Shown here in pieces: positions 33,685 to 41,953 of a stretch of DNA of 64,000 nucleotides. The position numbers were made by a program, and so were the translations under genes. The DNA comes from Plantibacter elymi (nom. nud.) (GTDB lineage: Bacteria; Actinomycetota; Actinomycetes; Actinomycetales; Microbacteriaceae): the NCBI RefSeq assembly GCF_900177795.1, contig NZ_FXWJ01000006.1, forward strand, positions 124,001-188,000, given 5' to 3'. The notes under the pieces are model-generated. The model was given only the letters and a program-made list of their open reading frames with translations. It had not been told where the DNA came from and did not search any database. Each line of letters begins with the position of its first letter. Position 1 is the first letter of the stretch.

Positions 33685-34569
33685 ATGAGCGAGCAGACCC
33701 CGCCACCCGTCGACGACGCGAACCGCCCCGTCGAACCGCGACCGTATGCGACCGAGACGATCGTCGACGACGACGGCGTCACGGTCTACGTCTACCTGTG
33801 GGAGGTGCCGAACCCGCGGGCCGTCGTGCACATCGCCCACGGTGCGGGGGAGCACGCCCTCCGGTACGGGCGCCTCGCCGCACGACTCAACGACGCCGGG
33901 TACACGGTCGCGGCCGACGACCACCGCGGCCACGGTCGCACGGGGCTCGAGCACCTCGGCCTCGGCAAGCTCGGCCCTCGGACGACCCGGGGTGCGATCG
34001 ACTCCGTCGCCGCCGTCGGCCGGCACCTGCGGGCCCGCTTCCCCGAGTCGCGGCTCGCCCTGCTCGGTCACAGCTGGGGCTCGCTCATGGCGCAGAAGGT
34101 CGTCGCCGAACATGACCTCTACGAGCTCCTCATCCTCTCGGGCACCTCGCTCGCGATGCCCGGCGTCATCAACGCCGGCGACCTCAACAAGCGCTGGCGG
34201 AAGACCGGGAAGACCGGCCTCGAGTGGCTCAACCGAGACCCGGCCGCCTGGGCCGCATTCGCCGCCGACGAGCGCAACTTCGACATCGGCGTCACCCCCG
34301 TGTGGAACCCGATCCAGGCGTTCGCCTTCCTCGGTCGCCCGCCGAAGCGCCTGCCGCGCGCGGTACCGGTGCTCATCCTCGGTGGATCCGACGACTCCCT
34401 CGGTGGCGTCCGTGGCCTGACCCTCCTCCGCGACGCGTACGTGAAGCGGTCGAAGCTGACGGATGTGACGCTCGTCATCTACCCCGAGGCGCGGCACGAG
34501 ATCTTCAACGAGCTGAACCGCGAGGACGTCGAGCGCGACGTCGTGGAGTGGCTCGACAAGCGCACTTGA
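33685..34569 (+). CDS. Alpha/beta hydrolase, monoacylglycerol-lipase-like
   Basis: This 294-residue hydrolase of the Hydrolase_4 (serine aminopeptidase S33) group resembles monoacylglycerol lipases: VVHIAHGAGEHALRYGRLAA at the oxyanion side, VAADDHRGHGRTG, the nucleophile elbow LLGHSWGS, an acid in ILGGSDDSLGG and the catalytic His in YPEARHEIFNEL. Cytoplasmic. The ATG at 33685 has a TACGCT box 6 nt upstream (leaderless type), which favours it over starts further upstream. Confidence 0.84.
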   Translation: MSEQTPPPVDDANRPVEPRPYATETIVDDDGVTVYVYLWEVPNPRAVVHIAHGAGEHALRYGRLAARLNDAGYTVAADDHRGHGRTGLEHLGLGKLGPRTTRGAIDSVAAVGRHLRARFPESRLALLGHSWGSLMAQKVVAEHDLYELLILSGTSLAMPGVINAGDLNKRWRKTGKTGLEWLNRDPAAWAAFAADERNFDIGVTPVWNPIQAFAFLGRPPKRLPRAVPVLILGGSDDSLGGVRGLTLLRDAYVKRSKLTDVTLVIYPEARHEIFNELNREDVERDVVEWLDKRT

Positions 34570-34589
34570 GCCGCCACCCTCTCCTGGTC

Positions 34590-34612
34590 CCTGAGCCTGT
34601 CGAAGGGCGCGA
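34590..34612. repeat. Family C repeat
   Basis: A single copy of CCCTGAGCCTGTCGAAGGGC lies 20 bp after the lipase stop codon. The same core appears at 23614, 25446 and three times at 47638-47745. The half-site is alone here and could pair only with distant copies. Confidence 0.6.
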
Positions 34613-34679
34613 GACCGGGACAAGCACGACGCCCGCGGAGTACAGTCGCGGCACCCACACTCGACGCAGAGGAGACCCG

Positions 34680-36098
34680 GTGACCTCGGACGGACCCACC
34701 TACAGCCACCGCAGACGGAACTCGGCGGAGCGCATCGCACGGTCGCTCGCGGGAGCGAGCACGGTCCCGTACTGGCTCGACAGCCCCGACCGCCCGACGC
34801 CGGAGCCTCGACTCGTCGGCCACGTCTCGGCGGACCTGCTCGTCGTCGGCGGCGGCTACTCCGGACTCTGGACCGCCCTCATCGCCAAGGAGGCCGACCC
34901 CTCGCGTGACGTCGTGCTCATCGAGGGCAACGAGGTCGGTTGGGCGGCGAGTGGCCGGAACGGCGGGTTCTTCGAGGAGAGTCTCACCCACGGTGTCGAC
35001 AACGGCGAGCGCCACTTCGCCGACGAACTGCCGGAGCTCGAACGCCTGGCGGACGAGAACTTCGACGAGTTCGTCGCCACGCTCGACCGCCTCGGGATCG
35101 ACGCCGAGTTCGAGCACACCGGTGTGCTCACGGTCGCGACCGAGCCGCACCAGGTGGACGCCCTGCGCGAGGTGTCGGGGGATGGTGTCTTCCTCGATCG
35201 CGAGGCCGTCCAGGCGCTCGTGCACTCGCCCGTGTACCTGGCCGGTCAGCGGGAGTGGAAGAGCACCGCGCTCGTCCACCCGGCGAAGCTCGCCTGGGGT
35301 CTGAAGCGCGCGTGCATCGAGCTCGGCGTGCGGGTCTTCGAGCACACCCCGGCGACCCGGCTGCGCCGCTCGGGCGACGGCGTCGCGGTGACCACGAAGC
35401 AGGGCGGGGTGCAGGCTCGGCAGGTCGCGCTCGCCACCAACGGCTTCCCGTCGCTCCTCAAGCGCACGGAGCTCCTGACGATCCCCGTGTACGACTACGT
35501 GCTCATGACCGAGCCGCTCTCCCCGGAGCAGCTCGAGAGCATCGGGTGGACCGACCGCTTCGGCATCGCCGATTCGAGTCGAGAATTCCACTACTCCCGC
35601 CGGTCCGCCGACGACCGCATCCTCTACGGCGGCTTCGACGCGGTCTACCACCGGGGTGGCAGGATCCGGCCGGAGCACGACCAGCGCCGCGAGACGTTCG
35701 AGACCCTCGCCGACCACTTCTTCACGACCTATCCGCAACTCGACGTCCGGTTCACCCACGCCTGGGGCGGCATGATCGACATGTGTTCGCGGCTGTCGGC
35801 GTTCCAGGGCATGGCACTCGGCGGACGCGTCGCCTACAGCGCCGGGTTCACCGGGCTCGGGGTCGGAGCGACGCGCTTCGGGGCGAAGGTCATGCTCGAT
35901 CTGCTGAGCGGCGAGTCGACCGAGCTGACCCGCCTGAAGATGGTCCGGTCCAAGCCGATCCCCATCCCGCCGGAGCCCATCGCGAACCCCGCGATCCAGA
36001 CCGTCCGTCGCGCGGTCGCCCGCTCCGACGCGAACGAGGGCCGCGACGGCCTGCTCCTGAAGGTCATGGACCGCTTCGGCATCGGCTTCGACTCCTGA
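34680..36098 (+). CDS. FAD-dependent oxidoreductase, DadA/glycine oxidase-like
   Basis: This 472-residue flavoprotein of the DAO family oxidises an amino acid or amine. Visible are LLVVGGGYSGLWTALIAKEA (FAD site, about residue 58), GNEVGWAASGRNGGFFEESL (the GRNGG segment of aminobutyraldehyde/putrescine-type oxidases), FDAVYHRGGR and the C-terminal HAWGGMIDMCSRLSAFQG plus GFTGLGVGATRFGAK. The GTG at 34680 follows GAGGAG at five bases. TACAGT at 34641 may be its -10 box. It is a single-gene unit. Puu/Ord-type amine oxidation is plausible; the substrate is open. Confidence 0.82.
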   Translation: MTSDGPTYSHRRRNSAERIARSLAGASTVPYWLDSPDRPTPEPRLVGHVSADLLVVGGGYSGLWTALIAKEADPSRDVVLIEGNEVGWAASGRNGGFFEESLTHGVDNGERHFADELPELERLADENFDEFVATLDRLGIDAEFEHTGVLTVATEPHQVDALREVSGDGVFLDREAVQALVHSPVYLAGQREWKSTALVHPAKLAWGLKRACIELGVRVFEHTPATRLRRSGDGVAVTTKQGGVQARQVALATNGFPSLLKRTELLTIPVYDYVLMTEPLSPEQLESIGWTDRFGIADSSREFHYSRRSADDRILYGGFDAVYHRGGRIRPEHDQRRETFETLADHFFTTYPQLDVRFTHAWGGMIDMCSRLSAFQGMALGGRVAYSAGFTGLGVGATRFGAKVMLDLLSGESTELTRLKMVRSKPIPIPPEPIANPAIQTVRRAVARSDANEGRDGLLLKVMDRFGIGFDS

Positions 36099-36155
36099 CC
36101 TGGTTCGACGCCCCTTCCGGGGAATCCGGACGCCGTCCAGGAATAGGCTGGGGGC

Positions 36156-37205
36156 ATGCATGGTGAGTACAAGGTCCCGGGTGGCAAGCTCGTCGTCGTC
36201 GATCTCGAGGTGGTCGACGACCGCATCGCGGACTTCCGCCTCGCCGGCGACTTCTTCCTCGAACCCGACGACGCGCTCGCGCTGATCGACCGCGCCGTCA
36301 CCGGGCTCCCGGCCACCACCGACGCCGCAGGTCTCGCCGCCGCCATCCGCGGTGCGCTGCCGGAGGATGCCGTGCTCCTCGGCTTCACGCCCGAGGCGGT
36401 CGCGACGGCCATTCGCCGCTCCCTCGCGAAGGCGACGGGCTGGGGCGACTACGACTGGCAGCTCATCCATGAGGGCTCGGTGTCGCCGCAACTCCACCTC
36501 GCGCTCGACGAGGTGCTGACGAACGAGGTCGGCGAGGGCCGCCGCGGTCCGACGCTCCGCATCTGGGAGTGGGACCAGTCGGCGGTCGTCATCGGCAGCT
36601 TCCAGTCGCTCAAGAACGAGGTCGACCTCGACAACGCGAAGGCGAACGGCTTCGAGGTCGTCCGCCGCGTCTCCGGCGGTGGCGCGATGATGATGCAGCG
36701 CGGTGGCATCATCACCTACTCGCTCTACGTCCCGGCCGAGCTCGTGAACGGCATGACCTTCGCCGACTCCTACGCCTACCTCGACGACTGGGTGCTCGTC
36801 GCCCTCCGCTCGCTCGGCATCGAGGCGACGTACCAGCCGCTCAACGACATCACGAGCCCGTCGGGCAAGATCGGCGGTGCCGCGCAGAAGCGACTCGGGA
36901 ACGGCGCCGTCCTGCACCACGTCACGATGAGCTACGACATGGACGGCGAACTCATGACCCAGGTGCTCCGCATCGGGCGCGAGAAGCTCAGCGACAAGGG
37001 CACCACCTCGGCCGCCAAACGCGTCGACCCGCTCCGCAGCCAGACCGGGCTCTCGCGGGCCGAGATCATCGATCGCATGAAGGACACCTTCGTCGAGATC
37101 ACCGGCGCGACCCCCGGCCACGTCACCGATGCCGAGCGCGCCGCCGCCGAGCAGCTCGTCACCGACAAGTTCGCCACCGACGCCTGGCTCACCCGCGTCC
37201 CGTAA
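36156..37205 (+). CDS. Lipoate-protein-ligase family protein with permuted domain order
   Basis: This 349-residue protein has an LplA accessory (C-terminal-type) domain at its N-terminus: YKVPGGKLVVVDLEVVDD, RIADFRLAGDFFLEPDDAL. It is followed by the catalytic biotin/lipoate-ligase fold (about 105-349) with LRIWEWDQSAVVIGSFQS, VVRRVSGGGAMMMQRGGIIT, and SPSGKIGGAAQKR carrying the conserved Lys. In E. coli LplA the order is the reverse. It should attach lipoate or octanoate to E2/GcvH proteins or act as an amidotransferase. TAGGCT ends 6 nt before the ATG (leaderless type). Confidence 0.83.
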   Translation: MHGEYKVPGGKLVVVDLEVVDDRIADFRLAGDFFLEPDDALALIDRAVTGLPATTDAAGLAAAIRGALPEDAVLLGFTPEAVATAIRRSLAKATGWGDYDWQLIHEGSVSPQLHLALDEVLTNEVGEGRRGPTLRIWEWDQSAVVIGSFQSLKNEVDLDNAKANGFEVVRRVSGGGAMMMQRGGIITYSLYVPAELVNGMTFADSYAYLDDWVLVALRSLGIEATYQPLNDITSPSGKIGGAAQKRLGNGAVLHHVTMSYDMDGELMTQVLRIGREKLSDKGTTSAAKRVDPLRSQTGLSRAEIIDRMKDTFVEITGATPGHVTDAERAAAEQLVTDKFATDAWLTRVP

Positions 37206-37213
37206 CCTGCCGC

Positions 37214-37282
37214 AGCCCGCGAACTGTCACCAGTGGCGGGTGTGCGGCTGCATCACCCACCGTTGGTGACAGCTCGCGGGCT
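37214..37282. repeat. Family B intergenic inverted repeat
   Basis: AGCCCGCGAACTGTCACCA (37214-37232) pairs with TTGGTGACAGCTCGCGGGCT (37263-37282) with one mismatch around a 30-nt centre. It fills the short gap between two same-strand genes and could isolate their transcripts. TAGGGT at 37282-37287, at its right edge, may serve as a -10 box for the next gene. Confidence 0.8.
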
Positions 37283-37296
37283 AGGGTGGGGGGACG

Positions 37297-37842
37297 ATGA
37301 CAGCGCAGAACGAGACACCCGACCCGTCGACCCCCGCCACCCAGGCGTCCCTCGAGCAGCGGCTCGCCGATGCGGTGGCCGCCGAGAGCGAGACCCGGGT
37401 CGTCGAACGCTGCGTGTCCCTCCTCGCCGGTCGCTACGAGGGCGAGGACTTCCTCCGTGTCGTCGGCGGACACCACGCCGAGGGCATCCTCGGCGGAGCA
37501 CCCGCGCTGTACTGGCCCGAGCTCTGGGGCACCCGCGCCCTGCTGCACGTGTGGGACGACTCGGCCACCGCGCCCGTCGTCGGAGCGCTCGGCAACCAGG
37601 CCTGGCGCGTCCGCGAGATGGCCGCACGCGTCTGCGCCGAGCGCCGGATCGGCGACGTCGCCGCGCTCGCACCACTGCTGAGCGACGACCACGCCCGCGT
37701 GCGCGCAGCCGGAGCCCGGGCGCTCGCCGTCGTCGGTGGTGAGGACGCCAAGCCGCTCCTCGAGGCGCTCCTCCGCGACCCCGACCGCGAGGTCCGTCGC
37801 GCCGCGCAGCAGTCCGCGAAAGCGCTCGCCACCCGCCGCTGA
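37297..37842 (+). CDS. HEAT-repeat protein
   Basis: This 181-residue soluble protein has a polar N-terminus of about 15 residues. The middle helices (LEQRLADAVAAESETRVVERC) are unassigned. At least three HEAT-like repeats follow from about residue 85, recognisable by alternating AlaValArg patterns: APVVGALGNQAWRVREMAAR, LAPLLSDDHARVRAAGARAL and KPLLEALLRDPDREVRRAAQ. Such scaffolds bind proteins or, in phycobilin lyases and DNA-binding variants, other ligands. No partner is evident. Confidence 0.78.
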   Translation: MTAQNETPDPSTPATQASLEQRLADAVAAESETRVVERCVSLLAGRYEGEDFLRVVGGHHAEGILGGAPALYWPELWGTRALLHVWDDSATAPVVGALGNQAWRVREMAARVCAERRIGDVAALAPLLSDDHARVRAAGARALAVVGGEDAKPLLEALLRDPDREVRRAAQQSAKALATRR

Positions 37843-37914
37843 GCTCGCGAGGGGGCTCGAACGGTCTGCCCCGGACGCTCGACACCAGCCATTCGGGACC
37901 CGTCGCGGGCCGGA

Positions 37915-38415
37915 CTAGTGGGTGCCGGCCTCGAGCAGGATGATCACGATCCCGAACAGGGCCGTCGCGACGCCGCCGAGGAGACACCACCACCAGCGTG
38001 ACCCGCGCACCACGAACGCCGCGCAGCCGAGCACGAAGAGCATCAGCGTCGACACCTGCAATGCCAGGATCACGGCGTGCTCGTGGCTGAGCACACCGGC
38101 GACGCCGAACACGAGCGGGATCGTCGGGAGGACGGCGGACAGGAGCATCCCGGACGACTCCTGGAACCCGTGCCTGATCGACGCGCCGAGCGTCACCAGC
38201 GCCTCGTGCCGGTCGTCGCCGTGGTGTGCGAGAGCGGCCGAGTAGACGTGCGCGAGCCAGAACACGATGAGGGTCAGGGCACTCGTGATGAGCACCTGCT
38301 CGACGTCGTCCTCCTCGTACACGCTCGACGCGCCGACGAGGCCGGCGTAGACGACGGTGCCGTAGATCGCGCTCGACGAGGTGAGGCGTCGCAACGGTGA
38401 CGGTTTCGGCTGCAT
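37915..38415 (-). CDS. Four- to five-helix membrane protein of unknown function
   Basis: This 166-residue protein has hydrophobic helices at about 17-30, 42-62, 88-108, 112-133 and 139-160. The ALAHHGDDRHEALVTLGASIRH loop has several His and Asp residues that could bind metal, and the family occurs in actinobacteria without an assigned role. A TATCCT box lies 7 nt before the ATG (leaderless type). It is downstream of the PPK2 gene on the same strand. Confidence 0.68.
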   Translation of the reverse strand: MQPKPSPLRRLTSSSAIYGTVVYAGLVGASSVYEEDDVEQVLITSALTLIVFWLAHVYSAALAHHGDDRHEALVTLGASIRHGFQESSGMLLSAVLPTIPLVFGVAGVLSHEHAVILALQVSTLMLFVLGCAAFVVRGSRWWWCLLGGVATALFGIVIILLEAGTH

Positions 38416-38454
38416 GATCCAGAGGATAGCGGGCGCTGCGGCCCGGCGTCCGGT

Positions 38455-39375
38455 TCAGTCGCCGAGGTTGCGCTCGCCGCGTTCGTAGACCGAGGCCGCT
38501 GGGCCGACGATGTTGGTGTCGGGCGTGCCGACGACCTCGTGGTCCTTGTTGTCGTAGTCGAAGCGGTGCAGCACGTGCCGCATCGCCTCGACCCTGGCGC
38601 GCTTCTTGTCGTTGCTCTTGACGATCGTCCACGGGGCGTCGGCGGTGTCCGTCGCCTCGAGCATCGCCTCCTTCGCGCGGGTGTAGTCGCCCCATTTGTC
38701 GAGTGAGGCGAGGTCCATGGGGGAGAGCTTCCACTGCCGCACCGGGTCGACTTGGCGGATCGCGAAGCGTGTGCGCTGCTCGTCGGCGGAGACGGAGAAC
38801 CAGAACTTCACGAGGTCGACGCCGTCGCCGACGAGCATCTGCTCGAACAGCGGGGCCTGGCGCATGAACTCGTCGTACTGCGCCGGGGTGCAGAACCCCA
38901 TCACGCGTTCGACGCCCGCGCGGTTGTACCAGGACCGGTCGAACAGCACGATCTCGCCGGCGGCCGGCAGGTGCTGGACGTAGCGCTGGAAGTACCACTG
39001 CGTGGACTCGCGGGTAGTGGGCTTCTCCAGCGCGACGACGCGGGCGCCGCGCGGGTTGAGGTGCTCCGTGAAGCGCTTGATCGTGCCACCCTTGCCGGCC
39101 GCGTCGCGTCCCTCGAACACGACGACCAACCGACGGTCGTTCGCCTTGATCCAGTTCTGCAGCTTCAGCAGCTCGATCTGGAGCAGTCGCTTGTCGCTCT
39201 CGTACTGCTCTCGCGACATGCGCTCGGCGTACGGGTAGCCCTCGCGCCAGGTGTCGATGTGGCTGCCGGCGGCGTCGAGCAGGATGGGGTCGTCGTCGTC
39301 GACGTCGACCACCTGGTAGCCGTCGACCTGGTCGAGTGCGGGCGGCGGGGCGTAGTGCGAGACGAGCTGCTGCAT
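38455..39375 (-). CDS. ppk2: Polyphosphate kinase 2
   Basis: This 306-residue P-loop enzyme moves phosphate between polyphosphate and a nucleoside (di)phosphate. The Walker A motif is EGRDAAGKGGT (88-98), the lid and Walker B-side motif is LFDRSWYNRAGVE (144-156), and KPTTRESTQWYFQRYVQHLP is the signature between them. The single domain of about 230 conserved residues fits class I PPK2. The first 60 residues are a variable extension. A TAGCGT box lies 7 nt before the ATG (leaderless type). Confidence 0.9.
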   Translation of the reverse strand: MQQLVSHYAPPPALDQVDGYQVVDVDDDDPILLDAAGSHIDTWREGYPYAERMSREQYESDKRLLQIELLKLQNWIKANDRRLVVVFEGRDAAGKGGTIKRFTEHLNPRGARVVALEKPTTRESTQWYFQRYVQHLPAAGEIVLFDRSWYNRAGVERVMGFCTPAQYDEFMRQAPLFEQMLVGDGVDLVKFWFSVSADEQRTRFAIRQVDPVRQWKLSPMDLASLDKWGDYTRAKEAMLEATDTADAPWTIVKSNDKKRARVEAMRHVLHRFDYDNKDHEVVGTPDTNIVGPAASVYERGERNLGD

Positions 39376-39435
39376 GGCAGGGACGCTAGTCCCCGTGCGT
39401 AACCGTCAGGTGGCCGGTGGGTGACGCGCTGGTGG

Positions 39436-39729
39436 CTAGTCGGCGGAGCGGGTGAGGAGGTCCTGACGCTCGGGGTGCGCGTCGAACCACTCGCCCACGT
39501 ACCAGCACATCGGGACGATCCGACGGTCGCTGTGCTGCTCGACGTCGTCGACCGCGTAGGCGACGAGTTCGCCCGCGTACCCCTTGCCGCGGAAGGGCGG
39601 CGTGGTGAAGGTACGGGGGAACGAGATCGAGTCGCCCGAGATCCGGTAGTCGACGACGCTCACCAGCTGGCCGTCGACGTGCATGGTGTAGCGCTGGGCA
39701 TCTGTCTCGTTGGCGAACTCCGTGGTCAT
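39436..39729 (-). CDS. GNAT-like N-acetyltransferase (YidJ/Gcn5-related short form)
   Basis: This 97-residue protein is of the small single-domain acetyltransferase group: RYTMHVDGQLVSVVDYRISG, ISFPRTFTTPPFRGKGYAGE (the acetyl-CoA loop, RGKGYAG) and IVPMCWYVGEWFDAHPE, where the conserved Cys-Trp-Tyr precedes the last helix. ATG at 39729 is the natural start; the upstream reading is out of character. The family may acetylate small molecules or lysines. Confidence 0.8.
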   Translation of the reverse strand: MTTEFANETDAQRYTMHVDGQLVSVVDYRISGDSISFPRTFTTPPFRGKGYAGELVAYAVDDVEQHSDRRIVPMCWYVGEWFDAHPERQDLLTRSAD

Positions 39730-39854
39730 ACGCGGTACAACGCGCGGGGCCGATCGTTCCTTCCCACAGCGGCACGTGCCCGCGCTCCCGGCACGCGTTG
39801 CAGGACGTGCCGCGAGAACCGGCACGTGCCGCGGCGCCCTGCCACAATGAACAC

Positions 39855-40724
39855 ATGCCTCCCTCTGCAGCAGCGACCGACGACGCGCTGCCGCTGTGGA
39901 CGCCCGACGGCCCCGACCTCGTCCTCGAGGGCGACAACCTCGACGTCGTGGCGCAGTTGCCCGACGAGTCGTTCACGCTCATCTACCTCGACCCGCCGTT
40001 CAACACGGGACGGGTGCAGCGTCGCCATTCCTCGACCTCGGTGCGCACCGCGGAGACCGGGGTGAACCGTTTCGCCGGCTTCAAGGGGCAGGCGTACGAG
40101 CGCATCCGCGGCGACCTCCGACGCTTCGATGACGCCTTCGACGACTACTGGGGCTTCCTCGAGCCGCGCCTCGTCGAGGCCTGGCGCGTCCTGGCCGCCG
40201 ACGGCACCCTCTACCTCCACCTCGACTACCGCGAGGCGCACTATGCCAAGGTGCTGCTCGACGCCCTCTTCGGCCGGGAGTGCTTCCTCAACGAGATCAT
40301 CTGGGCGTACGACTACGGCGCGAAGGCGCAAAGTCGCTGGCCGACGAAGCACGACACGATCCTCGTCTACGTGAAAGACCCGAAGGGGTACCACTTCGAC
40401 AACGCGACCGTCGACCGCGAGCCGTACATGGCGCCCGGGCTCGTCACCGCTGAGAAAGCGGCGCGCGGCAAGCTTCCCACCGACGTCTGGTGGCACACGA
40501 TCGTCTCCCCGACCGGTCGCGAGAAGACCGGCTACCCGACCCAGAAGCCCGAAGGGATCCTGCGTCGCATCGTGCAGGCGTCCTCCCGCGAGGGCGACTG
40601 GGTGCTCGACTTCTTCGCCGGCAGCGGCACGACGGGGGCGGTCGCGAAGGCGCTCGGCCGTCGGTACGTCCTCGTCGACGAGAACCCGCAGGCCATCGAG
40701 ATCATCCGAGCCCGCCTCTCCTAG
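39855..40724 (+). CDS. Orphan site-specific DNA methyltransferase (N6-adenine or N4-cytosine)
   Basis: This 289-residue methyltransferase has catalytic motif IV LDPPFNTG (45-52) at the N-terminal side and SAM-binding motif I VLDFFAGSGTTG (about 254-265) at the C-terminal side, the beta-class order. A target-recognition region lies between (about 70-230; EIIWAYDYGAKAQSRWPTKH and YPTQKPEGILRRIVQAS follow the CcrM/Mod pattern). No restriction enzyme is encoded nearby, so it is an orphan or solitary enzyme. CACAAT lies 6 nt before the ATG (leaderless type). The recognition sequence cannot be predicted by eye. Confidence 0.84.
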   Translation: MPPSAAATDDALPLWTPDGPDLVLEGDNLDVVAQLPDESFTLIYLDPPFNTGRVQRRHSSTSVRTAETGVNRFAGFKGQAYERIRGDLRRFDDAFDDYWGFLEPRLVEAWRVLAADGTLYLHLDYREAHYAKVLLDALFGRECFLNEIIWAYDYGAKAQSRWPTKHDTILVYVKDPKGYHFDNATVDREPYMAPGLVTAEKAARGKLPTDVWWHTIVSPTGREKTGYPTQKPEGILRRIVQASSREGDWVLDFFAGSGTTGAVAKALGRRYVLVDENPQAIEIIRARLS

Positions 40725-40791
40725 CCCGCGAACTGTCAGTTCAGCACAGTCACTGCGCCTGTGACTGTCGTCTGGTGACAGTTCGCGGGCT
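40723..40791. repeat. Family B intergenic inverted repeat
   Basis: AGCCCGCGAACTGTCA (40723-40738) and its perfect complement (40776-40791) enclose a 37-nt centre. The left arm includes the last bases of the methyltransferase stop codon, and the right arm ends 15 bp before the convergent LacI gene's stop. A run of nine G follows. Confidence 0.82.
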
Positions 40792-40805
40792 GGGGGGGGG
40801 GAGGG

Positions 40806-41819
40806 TCAGACGGAGGCGCGCGGGACGAGGCGGGTCGGCATCATCGTGACGCGCTCGACCGGTTCGCCCGCGAGGCGACGGACCAGCACCCTCGCCATCT
40901 CGGCACCGAGGTCGACGGGCGACTGCGCGATCGTCGTGAGTGGCGGCGCTGCGGTCTCGCCGTAGCGGTCGTCGTCGTAGCCCACGACGGCGATGTCGCC
41001 GGGGATCGTCAGGCCGGCCTCGCGGATGACGGAATAGGCGCCGGCGGCCATCTGGTCGTTCGCGGCGAAGAGCCCGTCGATGGGCACGCCGCGCGCGAGG
41101 AGACGCCGCATCGCGGCAGCGCCGTCGGCCGGGGAGAAGTCGCCCACCTCGACGAGGTCGTGTGGAAGATCCGCGAGCTCGAGCTCCGCGCGCCACCCGG
41201 CGAGTCGGTCGACCCCACCCGGCATGTCCTGGCGGCCCGCGATCGTCGCGATCCGCGTCCGGCCGGCCTCGATGAGGTGACGGGCCGCGGTCCTCGCTCC
41301 CTCGACGTTGTCGACGTCGACGTAGGTGCTGTCGACGACATCGGCACCCATCGGGCGACCGCCGAACACGATCGGGAGCTCTTGGCCGAGCCTCGTGTAC
41401 GAGTGGTCACCGCTGTGGTGCGACACCACGAGCGCGCCGTCGACGTTGCCACCGAGCAGGTAGCGGCGGGTCTTCTCGGAGTTCGCCTCACTCGCGATGA
41501 GGAGGTTGAGCGTGTAGTCGGTCTCCGCCAGCTCGAGGGCGACGCCCTGCACGACCGACGCGAAGAACGGGTCGGAGAACACCCGGGCGGTCGACTCCGG
41601 GACGACGAGCGCGATGACCTGGGTCCGGCGGGAGGCCAGTGAGCGGGCCGCACGGTTGGGGACGTAGTCGAGCGCGGCGATCGCCTCGTTCACGACGGCG
41701 ACGACCTCGGCCGTGACCTTCGGTGAGCCGTTCACGACCCGCGACACGGTCGCGCGGGAGACGCCTGCGCGGGCCGCGACCATCTCGAGCGTGGGGGCCC
41801 CTTGACCGGACTGCATCAT
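40806..41819 (-). CDS. LacI-family regulator, probably CebR/CelR-like
   Basis: This 337-residue regulator has an N-terminal HTH and hinge (APTLEMVAARAGVSRATVSR, VVNGSPKVTAEV) and a ligand domain with SLASRRTQVIALVVPESTAR, ADGAAAMRRLLARGVPIDGL and VVGYDDDRYGETAAPPLTTI. It lies just downstream of a GH1 beta-glucosidase gene on the same strand, separated by a terminator. The 14-bp palindrome upstream of that gene is close to the operator of the cello-oligosaccharide repressor CebR. Control of beta-glucoside use is therefore a strong inference. Confidence 0.86.
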   Translation of the reverse strand: MMQSGQGAPTLEMVAARAGVSRATVSRVVNGSPKVTAEVVAVVNEAIAALDYVPNRAARSLASRRTQVIALVVPESTARVFSDPFFASVVQGVALELAETDYTLNLLIASEANSEKTRRYLLGGNVDGALVVSHHSGDHSYTRLGQELPIVFGGRPMGADVVDSTYVDVDNVEGARTAARHLIEAGRTRIATIAGRQDMPGGVDRLAGWRAELELADLPHDLVEVGDFSPADGAAAMRRLLARGVPIDGLFAANDQMAAGAYSVIREAGLTIPGDIAVVGYDDDRYGETAAPPLTTIAQSPVDLGAEMARVLVRRLAGEPVERVTMMPTRLVPRASV

Positions 41820-41905
41820 CGTCCCCTTCCGAGTGGGTGAGCGTGCCGAGTGCAGTGTATCGCCGGGCGTCTGGACGTCCGTGGCCAGTGCCGCTCCTCA
41901 GGAGA

Positions 41906-41941
41906 CCGGCGTGTCGCGGCCCCTCGATCGCGACACGCCGG
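41906..41941 (-). terminator. Terminator after the beta-glucosidase gene
   Basis: Perfect 13-bp arms CCGGCGTGTCGCG (41906-41918) and its complement (41929-41941) enclose a 10-nt loop. It starts 13 bp after the GH1 stop codon in the direction of transcription and has no T-tract, as is common at high GC. It separates the GH1 message from the LacI gene. Confidence 0.72.
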
Positions 41942-41953
41942 AGTGTTCGTGGG

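Noticed and set aside
34479-37121. An 880-codon open frame on the minus strand
   Set aside because: It spans two well-identified plus-strand genes (FAD oxidase and lipoate ligase) and the gap between them. High-GC third positions keep stop codons rare in this antisense frame.
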